A stretch of DNA of 31,295 nt, from contig JASAON010001453.1 of NCBI GenBank assembly GCA_030849065.1, positions 1 through 31,295 of the forward strand, read 5' to 3'. Position numbers and translations under genes: made by a program. A model generated the notes under the pieces. The model was not told the origin of the DNA. It saw only the letters and a list, made by a program, of their open reading frames with translations, and made no database searches. The first letter of the stretch is position 1, and the number at the start of each line of letters is the position of its first letter. Shown piece by piece: positions 25,237-31,295 of the stretch. The DNA comes from Jaenimonas drosophilae (lineage: Eukaryota; Euglenozoa; Kinetoplastea; Trypanosomatida; Trypanosomatidae).

Positions 25237-26247
25237 ATGGCCAAGAAGGGGAAGAAGACGCCGTCCGAGGCACCACTGGAGCTGGATCTAAATCATCCAG
25301 CGATTGTGGCAGCACAAACGGTGGTGGATCGCTGGGTGCGCCGCGTTGACGAATCCCGTGGAGGTCTTCTCGAGAGCCAAAAGGCGCTGCGGAGCATCAC
25401 GGCACAGATTGAGGTTGTGCAGCAAGAAGTGGAGGAGATACGCGTAGAGGCCAGCTTGTTGTGGTCGCTGCGGTTAGAAGATTTGCGTGCGAAGCGCGAT
25501 CAGAACAACTCCGCCGCACGTGCAACGTCTGGGGCTGCCCGCAAGCCCGCGCGCAAGTCACGGAGCGTGAGTGAGGAAAAAGTGGAGAAGATCCTGAGCC
25601 CTGCACCAAGCAACACCAGCGAGCTCTCCTTTGATGGTGCCGCCAAGAACATTGAGGAGAAGAAGCGCGCCAAGATCTCGATTGCGCTTCAGAACCTCTT
25701 TCGTATTCCAAAAGGAGTCTCGGTGCAGACCTGCTCCACCTTGTCGGTGCCGAGCCTCAGCCACAGCGCTGGGGCGAGCAAGCTCACCACGATGCAATCC
25801 ATCACCACGCCAACCGCGCATGACGATGACGTAGATAGTCAGCGTGCCTCCTTCAAGCGAAAACTCTCGAATAGCGCATCCCTCATGAACCCCATGGCGG
25901 TGCTCTCTCCAGCAACAGACTATAACAACGCCCTGCCCTCCCCAGACCACAAGAAGCCACGTGATGTGCCGGCGGTGTTGTGGGATGAGATGGTGCTGCT
26001 GCGTGAGCGTCGTATCCACACCGATGATCGCTATGATAGCCTCAACCGAGATTTGGCGGGACAAATGAACCGCTTCGAGCTCCTTCAGGAGAATTCAATG
26101 ATCTCCTACTACGCGCTGGAGTCGGCGGCGGCGGCACTGAAGAAGATCACGATGGATTGTTTTCATGAATTAGAGCGAGGCCGCGCATCAACGGTCTTGG
26201 ATCGCATAGGTAGCCCAACCGATCCTCCACTCACCTCGGAGATGTAG
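25237..26247 (+). CDS. basic coiled-coil protein, function unknown
   Basis: 336 residues; the first ATG after the predicted acceptor. The N-terminus is Lys-rich (MAKKGKKTPSE). Residues about 20-85 form a probable coiled coil (VVDRWVRRVDESRG, LESQKALRSITAQIEVVQQ, EVEEIRVEASLLWSL). A basic Ala/Arg/Ser linker with KPARKSRSVSEEK (about 99-115) and a Ser/Thr-rich central stretch with KRKLSNS follow; both could be nuclear signals or phosphorylation sites. A second helical region (about 245-318: PAVLWDEMVLLRERRIHTDD, LAGQMNRFELLQE, ALESAAAALKKITMDCFHEL) ends the protein. I do not recognise the family. It could be a structural or kinetochore/cytoskeletal type protein, but nothing in the sequence decides that. 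Confidence 0.72.
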   Translation: MAKKGKKTPSEAPLELDLNHPAIVAAQTVVDRWVRRVDESRGGLLESQKALRSITAQIEVVQQEVEEIRVEASLLWSLRLEDLRAKRDQNNSAARATSGAARKPARKSRSVSEEKVEKILSPAPSNTSELSFDGAAKNIEEKKRAKISIALQNLFRIPKGVSVQTCSTLSVPSLSHSAGASKLTTMQSITTPTAHDDDVDSQRASFKRKLSNSASLMNPMAVLSPATDYNNALPSPDHKKPRDVPAVLWDEMVLLRERRIHTDDRYDSLNRDLAGQMNRFELLQENSMISYYALESAAAALKKITMDCFHELERGRASTVLDRIGSPTDPPLTSEM

Positions 26248-26280
26248 GAGGGAACGCAGAAACACCTGAGAAGGTGTGTG

Positions 26281-26301
26281 ATGATGATGATGATGATGAT
26301 G
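26281..26301 (+). repeat. (ATG)7 repeat
   Basis: Seven ATG units in the 3' UTR, upstream of the AAA+ splice site and so not in its leader. Confidence 0.95.
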
Positions 26302-26550
26302 GTGAGCCTTCATCATATCCATCATCATCATCATCAGAGGGATGCATCATGTACAGAAGTTATGCTCCATGTAGGAAGAGCGGGCTCTTCATCTACGCAG
26401 AGATCCGTTTACACCACAATTTTTTTTTGTGTCTCGAGCTCGAGGAGGCAGATGCTCCCTCATCAACGATGTGTTGCTGCCACTCATTTTAAAAGTGTAC
26501 CACCCATGACTACGTCAGCACCCCCTCCCTACATTGCCACTCTTCTTTTT

Positions 26551-26564
26551 AAAAAAAAAAAAAA
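26551..26564 (+). repeat. A14 homopolymer
   Basis: Fourteen A directly after five T; the longest A run in the window, intergenic. Confidence 0.95.
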
Positions 26565-26628
26565 GGTTAGCGCTTGTGCTACGCCAACAATCGTACAGAC
26601 ACATTTTTTTTCTTTTGTGTGTTGCGCA

Positions 26629-26630
26629 AG
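26629..26630 (+). promoter_or_regulatory. predicted trans-splice acceptor AG for the AAA+ gene
   Basis: GTTGCGCAAG after T8CTTTT (26604-26616); only 11 bases to the first ATG at 26642. This excludes the open frame back to 26534. Confidence 0.68.
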
Positions 26631-26641
26631 CATATTCACAC

Positions 26642-29323
26642 ATGGGCAGCAGTCTCTCCGCAGAGGAGGAGCTCTTTGTATCGTTCAGGTGGGATCAACT
26701 CCTCACTGAAGTGGAGGAGGGGCGGCACAACGTGCGTGAAGAGCACAACAGCGATGATGATGATGGTGATGATGATGTAGCTCCCACTGGTACGTCATCT
26801 GCCATCAAGAAGAAGGGCTTTTCTCTTTCTCTGGAAGAGTGGCAGGCATTGCTTTCCTTGTTGGAGTGCAAAGACTCTGCACCAAGTGCTGCTGCATCTC
26901 TGTTGTGCGAGCGCCTCACCGCGGAGGAGCTCCGGTGCCCGCTCGTGGCCCTCACCGTTCACGTGTGTTTGTGGTGGTCAGGCAGCATCACTGAAGATGT
27001 ACTCCTCTCTCGTCTGGATGGCCTCCAACACCTCATGGAGGAGGTGGAGGCCACGCACACAAATACGCAAACACACAGCGACGCACAGCCAAGTCGGAGG
27101 CAACGTCTTCTTCAGTCTGTACGAACACGCATATCACTTCCCCGACGTGGAGGCTCAACACCTCCATTTTTTGGTTCTACACAAGACGTGTACTGCGGCA
27201 TGGATCTTGTGAGGGCGGTGCAACAACATCGATCACAATCATCGCCAGTGGCTGACCGTGGAGGTATGGATGCGCGACGATGCCAGTACTTGGATCTCAT
27301 GGAGGTGGCAAATGGCACAACACAGCCCGTCATGTGTGTGTGTTGGCGGCTGTTCCTCGCCGCCCTCGCATGCTTGGCGCCACACCTATCACTCAGTGAA
27401 GAAGGTATTGAGCAGCTGCGGCAGTTGGCCATTGCCTTTCGCGCTCACAATCGAACACAACACGCCAACAATGAGGATGAGCTTCTGCCCATGATGACGA
27501 AGCAAACGGTGGTGGCCGCACTGGAGGTGGCCCTCGTGGAGCTACAGTACAAGATGGATGTTTGCGAGGTGATGGGAAGCGACGGGGCGCGTCTTGCAAA
27601 TGAGCTCAATGACGCACGTCTTGGACGAGAGAAGCTCGCGCATCAAGCCACCGGCACCTCATCATCATCATCATCATCATCATCACCCACGGCCCGTTGG
27701 GATGCGTGTATGAGCCAGTTCATTGGTCAGCGCCACATTTGGCGTGCGCTGCGTAATCAGTTCCTCTCCGCCGACGTCTTTGACAGCGCGAAGCCAACGG
27801 TGATCATCTTCTTCGGCCCCTCGGGCTACGGCAAGTCAGAGATGGCAAAGCAGATTGCCAGCGCGCTGCATGGATGCACTGTGGCGGCGTTGGAACCACT
27901 CGGGAAGCTCATTCACATACACATGCCGAGCTTCTGCACCAAGGATAGCATCTACTCCCTCGTGGACCCACCCGCGGCACACATTGGCGATGGCATGCTC
28001 CTCTCCGCCCTGCTCCAACACAAGGATGCCGTTGTGGTTTTGGATGAGTTCGAGAAGAGCACCGCCGAGGCAATCCAGAATCTGTGGCTATCTGCCTTCC
28101 AAAAAGATGGCACGCTGCGCTCCTTGAAGGATGCGGCGCGGTCCGTCTCAACGGTGAAGGCCACCTTCATCCTCACCTGCAACGTTGTCGCGGAGGCGAT
28201 TAATGAACGCGCCGGGCTCTATCTCAGCGCAACGGCCGAGGATCAAGCACGAATGCGCGCCATTTACGAAACCATGTGCCGTGGCGTGTGCCGCGACGTA
28301 TTTGGTGAGCCTTTTGTGAATCGCGTTGATTTCTTCTTTCCTTTTGTGCCGTACAGCGTGGCGGAGCGCAGGTCTTTTGTGGTGATGCAGCTGGAGAGGT
28401 GTGTGGCGGCACAAGCGGCCAAGGGCCGTACACTGCACATCACCCCACGTTTTGTGGCAGCGATGGCGATGCAGCTCACCTCATTCCACGCCACAACCGT
28501 TGAGGAGATTTTCCGTCCGTTGATTCTGCACATGGCCAATCGAGGATGGCAGCGTGCGGTGCTCACCGTGGAGCACCGCAGTACGTCTGCGATCCGATCC
28601 AACAACCACAGCAACAATGATGATGATGATGATGTGCCAAGCTTCTACTGGCGTGGGATGGATAAGTTTGTGGTGATGGCCGCCGTGGATGAGGCGGAGG
28701 GGCGATGCTGGGCTCAGCTCGAAGGAGGCGAGGCGTGTCTTGCGCGTTGGGCATCACCGCTCGAGACCCAACCATCAAAAGAAGAAGAAGCTCCTCGCAC
28801 ATCTCAGCCATCAACGAAGGATGTGGTGGTGGAACCAACACACAAGACGGAGATTGGTGGTTTGTCAGCTGCATCAGAGGGCCTTCGTCAGCGCAGGGTT
28901 ACAGCAGGAGGAGGAGGCATGGAGATGGCCATGCGCACCGACGTGGATCTGCACACGCAGCGAGAGACGGAGTTGGAGGTGGAGGTCAATACGCTCCGCG
29001 AGCTGCTCGTCCACAAGGATGCGGAGATTGAGCGCCTCACTGGCAAGACGCTCGTGTTGCAGAGGTGCATGGGTCTCGTGATGTGCATGTCTGCGGCCAT
29101 GGCAGTGCTGCTCTATACCATGGTTGGCATGCAGATGATGATCTTCTTTGCCATCTTGTCAGGGCTGACAATGGCTGTACTCCTAAAGCTACCACTCGCC
29201 GTGTTGCTACAATCGCTTCGCGTGCTATACGCCTTCTTGGGGCCGGTGAGGAGTGCCATACTTCTTGGTGTTGTTGCGGTGTGGATGGCACTCGCCTCAC
29301 GCAAGGTGTTGTACTGCCGCTAG
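26642..29323 (+). CDS. membrane-anchored Clp-type AAA+ ATPase, possibly N-myristoylated
   Basis: 893 residues. The chosen ATG gives MGSSLSAEE, which fits the N-myristoylation consensus (Gly2, Ser6). Residues to about 340 are helical and unrecognised, with Asp- and Ser-rich loops. One AAA+ domain of the ClpA/ClpB D2 type spans about 355-640: FIGQRHIWRAL, Walker A GPSGYGKS (392-399, Lys398), Walker B VVVLDEFEK (Asp468, Glu469), sensor-1 Asn514 in FILTCN, arginine finger Arg561 in FVNRVD, then a Clp D2-small-like domain (about 570-620). The Clp pore loop PPGYVG reads PPAAHIG (443-449), so the substrate-gripping aromatic is missing. A coiled coil (about 772-802) precedes a hydrophobic C-terminus (804-893) with about three spans and a short basic end. 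ATPase residues are intact. Torsin is an alternative relative, but the LDEFEK and NRVD context is more Clp-like. Confidence 0.78.
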   Translation: MGSSLSAEEELFVSFRWDQLLTEVEEGRHNVREEHNSDDDDGDDDVAPTGTSSAIKKKGFSLSLEEWQALLSLLECKDSAPSAAASLLCERLTAEELRCPLVALTVHVCLWWSGSITEDVLLSRLDGLQHLMEEVEATHTNTQTHSDAQPSRRQRLLQSVRTRISLPRRGGSTPPFFGSTQDVYCGMDLVRAVQQHRSQSSPVADRGGMDARRCQYLDLMEVANGTTQPVMCVCWRLFLAALACLAPHLSLSEEGIEQLRQLAIAFRAHNRTQHANNEDELLPMMTKQTVVAALEVALVELQYKMDVCEVMGSDGARLANELNDARLGREKLAHQATGTSSSSSSSSSPTARWDACMSQFIGQRHIWRALRNQFLSADVFDSAKPTVIIFFGPSGYGKSEMAKQIASALHGCTVAALEPLGKLIHIHMPSFCTKDSIYSLVDPPAAHIGDGMLLSALLQHKDAVVVLDEFEKSTAEAIQNLWLSAFQKDGTLRSLKDAARSVSTVKATFILTCNVVAEAINERAGLYLSATAEDQARMRAIYETMCRGVCRDVFGEPFVNRVDFFFPFVPYSVAERRSFVVMQLERCVAAQAAKGRTLHITPRFVAAMAMQLTSFHATTVEEIFRPLILHMANRGWQRAVLTVEHRSTSAIRSNNHSNNDDDDDVPSFYWRGMDKFVVMAAVDEAEGRCWAQLEGGEACLARWASPLETQPSKEEEAPRTSQPSTKDVVVEPTHKTEIGGLSAASEGLRQRRVTAGGGGMEMAMRTDVDLHTQRETELEVEVNTLRELLVHKDAEIERLTGKTLVLQRCMGLVMCMSAAMAVLLYTMVGMQMMIFFAILSGLTMAVLLKLPLAVLLQSLRVLYAFLGPVRSAILLGVVAVWMALASRKVLYCR

Positions 29324-29479
29324 AAGCGCTATGTTGTGCCAATACAGATGGACGGCACACGTCTGAAAATTCATGCTGAGTGAGGAAGAGGGTGCGGCCA
29401 GCAATCATCTTGCTCTTGAGAAACACACACGACGTTCCATGCCGAACACGTTCTTCTTGTTGTTGTTGTTCTTTTTCTC

Positions 29480-29481
29480 AG
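29480..29481 (+). promoter_or_regulatory. predicted trans-splice acceptor AG for Rab28
   Basis: CTTTTTCTCAG after TTCTTCTTGTTGTTGTTGTT (29451-29470); no ATG until 29594. The remaining 270-base gap holds a C-rich stretch and a CA repeat only. Confidence 0.7.
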
Positions 29482-29560
29482 CTTTCCCCCTGATAGTCAC
29501 GCGCTCCGCTGGCGCAGGAGACTGACAACACCGTTGTAGCTTTACTCCCCACCCCCACCC

Positions 29561-29576
29561 CACACACACACACACA
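29561..29576 (+). repeat. (CA)8 microsatellite
   Basis: Eight CA units in the Rab28 leader, directly after a C4-A-C5-A-C4 stretch. Confidence 0.9.
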
Positions 29577-29593
29577 TATACACTTTCCGAAGG

Positions 29594-30280
29594 ATGATGG
29601 ATAGCGGCAGCTCTGGCTCCGATGATGAGCACACACAATTGAAGGTTGTCATTCTCGGCAACGGGTCTGTTGGCAAGACCTCACTCATTCAACACTTTTG
29701 TAGCAACGAGGTTACGCGTGGGTACAAGCAGACGATTGGCTTAGACTTCTACTCCAAGCGCATGACACTTCCCGGAAAACGTGGTGAGATCACCGTGCAC
29801 ATTTGGGATATTGGCGGCCAACAGATTGGTGGCAAGATGATCATGGACTACCTCCACGGCTGTGATGCGGTGTGTTTTGTGTATGACGCCACCAACACAG
29901 ACTCCTTCAAGGAAGTGGATGACTGGCGTGAGTGTGTCGTTAGGGCCTGCGGGGGCTCATCCAAACTTCCGCACATGTTTCTTGTGGGCAACAAGATTGA
30001 TCTGCACAACCGCCACGTGCCGACGGAGGCACACAAGTCCTACGCTGACGCCCATGGCATGATTCCTTTTGAGGTCTCCGCGCGCTCCGGGGAAAATGTG
30101 CGCGCGCTCTTCACCAAGGTGGCGGCACTACTCACTGGAGTGGATGTCTCCCAGCAGGATCTCGATATATCGAACCATGTGCGGGCCAATCTTGATACGC
30201 GGCCATCCGCGAAGGGTCTCAGCCGACTGACCTCCACCCAGGAAGAACCACGGGGTGGGAGTGATTGCGTTGTGATGTAG
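29594..30280 (+). CDS. RAB28: Rab28 small GTPase
   Basis: 228 residues. G1 is GNGSVGKTS (22-30, Lys28); switch I has YKQTIGLDF (Thr47); G3 is WDIGGQ (71-76) in place of the common WDTAGQ; G4 is NKID (132-135); G5 is VSARSG. WDIGGQ followed by IGGKM, plus YKQTIGLDFYSKRMTLPG, is the signature of Rab28 rather than other Rabs. The C-terminus is CVVM, a CaaX box (Cys225); Rab28 is known to be prenylated through a single CaaX cysteine rather than a double-Cys motif. Known roles in the family: endosomal sorting in trypanosomes and ciliary or photoreceptor traffic in animals. All GTP-binding residues are present, including the catalytic Gln76. Two in-frame ATGs start the protein; the first follows the acceptor. 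Confidence 0.93.
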   Translation: MMDSGSSGSDDEHTQLKVVILGNGSVGKTSLIQHFCSNEVTRGYKQTIGLDFYSKRMTLPGKRGEITVHIWDIGGQQIGGKMIMDYLHGCDAVCFVYDATNTDSFKEVDDWRECVVRACGGSSKLPHMFLVGNKIDLHNRHVPTEAHKSYADAHGMIPFEVSARSGENVRALFTKVAALLTGVDVSQQDLDISNHVRANLDTRPSAKGLSRLTSTQEEPRGGSDCVVM

Positions 30281-30782
30281 CCCAGCCTCCCCATCACCAC
30301 CCACACACCCGCATACACAAACAGGGACCTCATCCGATATCTTCCTCTCATTGGAAGGTGGGTGCGCTCTATTCCATCCACAACAACCAATCAGCCATCC
30401 ACGCTTCATGGCGTACGCACCAAGTACGTAGAAACACTATGGTGCTACGCCTCACCTCAGCTCACTCTGCCTCCCCTTCTTCAATGCCCCAACACCCGCA
30501 CCCGAAGAAGGTTGGATGTCTTCTCCTCGTCTCCATGGATCTACTCTGACCCCCACCCCACCCCCCACACACACACTGGCCTATGACTCACTCAAGCAAG
30601 ACTCCACTGACGTTATTCTCTATAACCCAAGAAGATGTGTCTGATGGTGAGGCTGTTCTATCTTCCTTCTTTCCACATGACTCTGCATTCCCTCTTCTAA
30701 TTCTTGCTTAACCTACACACAGCACTAAACGTCCCTCTTCTACCAACAACACAAAAATAATTCTTCGATTCTTGTGTTCATC
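30281..30782. other. intergenic: Rab28 3' UTR and aldehyde dehydrogenase leader
   Basis: No gene. C-rich C5-A-C4-A-C6 stretch followed by CA units (30550-30576), scattered pyrimidine tracts and the splice site of the next gene. Confidence 0.65.
30721..30722 (+). promoter_or_regulatory. predicted trans-splice acceptor AG for the aldehyde dehydrogenase gene
   Basis: CTACACACAG after CTTCTAATTCTTGCTTAACC and an upstream C/T tract (30660-30697); the first ATG is 30783. Confidence 0.68.
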
Positions 30783-31295
30783 ATGACCACCCAAGACTTC
30801 TGCCCCACCCCCGTGGATGAGATTCCTTCCATGGTCTCCACCTGCAGGGAGTCCTTCCGACGAGGGGTGCTGGAGACGATTGAGCAACGCCGTACGGTGT
30901 TGCGTGCACTGGCAAAGATGGTGGATGAGCACCGTGCGGAGCTGGCCAACGCGGTGCAGGCCGATGTTGGTCGCACCGTGATGGAGACGGAGATTATGGA
31001 AACTACAGGCATTCTCAACGGCATCTATTATCTTCTGGATCACCTCAAGGAGTACATGAGCCCAGAGAAGCCGCACATGGAGGGCATGTTGCGTTTGGTG
31101 GATTGCAAGGTGAACCGCGACCCTCTTGGTGTGGTGCTTATCATTGGTGCGTGGAACTATCCCTTGGAGCTTGCACTGGCCCCCATGTGTGGTGCCTTGG
31201 CTGCTGGCAACACTGTTGTGCTCAAGCCCAGCGAGGTCTCTCCGGCTTCAGCCTCCATCATTGCGCGTCTTCTCCCGAAGTATGTCTCATCAGAC
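30783..31295 (+). CDS. class 3 (fatty) aldehyde dehydrogenase, 3'-truncated by window end
   Basis: 171 residues are visible and the frame is open at the window edge. The N-terminal region has the helical ALDH3 pattern (STCRESFRRGVLETIEQRR, LRALAKMVDEHRAELANAV, QADVGRTVMETEI). It is followed by KVNRDPLGVVLIIGAWNYPL with the conserved Asn125 that helps hold the oxyanion, then AAGNTVVLKPSEVSP of the NAD(P)-binding site. GVVLIIGAWNYP and the short N-terminus mark the ALDH3/fatty aldehyde dehydrogenase group. The reaction is NAD(P)-dependent oxidation of aldehydes, often long-chain ones, to acids. The catalytic Cys and any C-terminal membrane tail lie beyond the window. Confidence 0.92.
   Translation, partial: MTTQDFCPTPVDEIPSMVSTCRESFRRGVLETIEQRRTVLRALAKMVDEHRAELANAVQADVGRTVMETEIMETTGILNGIYYLLDHLKEYMSPEKPHMEGMLRLVDCKVNRDPLGVVLIIGAWNYPLELALAPMCGALAAGNTVVLKPSEVSPASASIIARLLPKYVSSD

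Larger units (their letters stand above)
26248..26641. other. intergenic: coiled-coil gene 3' UTR and AAA+ gene leader
   Basis: No gene. Contains ATG and CAT repeats (26281-26301 and about 26316-26335), T9 (26420-26428), a 12-base perfect palindrome CTCGAGCTCGAG (26433-26444), a T5A14 junction (26546-26564) and the T-rich splice tract. Confidence 0.65.

Noticed and set aside
26433..26444. 12-base perfect palindrome CTCGAGCTCGAG
   Set aside because: Short, does not extend, and has no related copy or nearby site to suggest function.
26534..26641. N-terminal extension of the AAA+ protein
   Set aside because: It translates the A14 run and the splice tract and lies before the predicted acceptor at 26629.
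29546..29562. Minus-strand G-quadruplex candidate (also 30550-30565)
   Set aside because: Only three separate C-runs are present in each, so a standard four-run quadruplex is not supported.
1..31295. tRNA, snoRNA or spliced-leader genes
   Set aside because: No B-box-like GGTTCRANNCC with a matching A-box or acceptor stem was seen on either strand by reading; a tRNAscan/Infernal run would settle it.

Overview
This window looks like nuclear DNA of a kinetoplastid flagellate, and the style fits a free-living bodonid such as Bodo saltans better than a parasitic trypanosomatid (inference; I cannot search). All 18 recognisable protein genes lie on the + strand, none needs an intron, and they are packed head to tail with gaps of about 160-770 bases. 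Nearly every gene is preceded by a pyrimidine tract followed by an AG, and the first ATG after that AG opens the long reading frame. This is the layout expected of polycistronic transcription with spliced-leader trans-splicing. The products are eukaryotic (PUS3, eIF2 kinase, EMC4, Rab28, Sec14-like, actin-related protein). Simple repeats (AAC, CAT/ATG, CA, CACT) are common in both UTRs and coding regions. I saw no tRNA, rRNA, CRISPR, insertion sequence or strand switch.

Layout: 5'-truncated tRNA pseudouridine synthase PUS3 (2-1207); large eIF2-alpha-type kinase (1820-5518); DUF1796-like papain-fold protein with a SANT/Myb-like tail (6011-7102); double PH plus kelch-propeller protein (7874-10114); basic lysine-rich protein (10637-11749); tail-anchored Ser/Pro-rich protein (12032-12832); type I ER membrane protein with a KKXX tail (13192-14091); WD40 protein (14464-16362); very divergent actin-related protein (17040-18488); helical, probably mitochondrial protein (18704-20647); small two-span mitochondrial-type protein (20812-21186); EMC4 (21500-21970); Hsp33 redox chaperone (22316-23611); CRAL-TRIO/Sec14 protein (23969-24823); coiled-coil protein (25237-26247); membrane-anchored Clp-like AAA+ ATPase (26642-29323); Rab28 (29594-30280); and the start of a class 3 aldehyde dehydrogenase (30783 to window end).

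The genes do not form an operon in the bacterial sense; co-transcribed kinetoplastid neighbours are usually functionally unrelated. Loose themes are proteostasis and ER/translation stress (eIF2 kinase, EMC4, Hsp33, Clp-like AAA+, KKXX protein) and membrane signalling or traffic (PH-kelch, Sec14, Rab28). The most unusual items are the actin-related protein with both nucleotide loops rewritten, the AAA+ protein that keeps its ATPase residues but lacks the pore tyrosine and ends in membrane spans, a 693-base ATG-free leader, and a 19-base element found in two intergenic regions.
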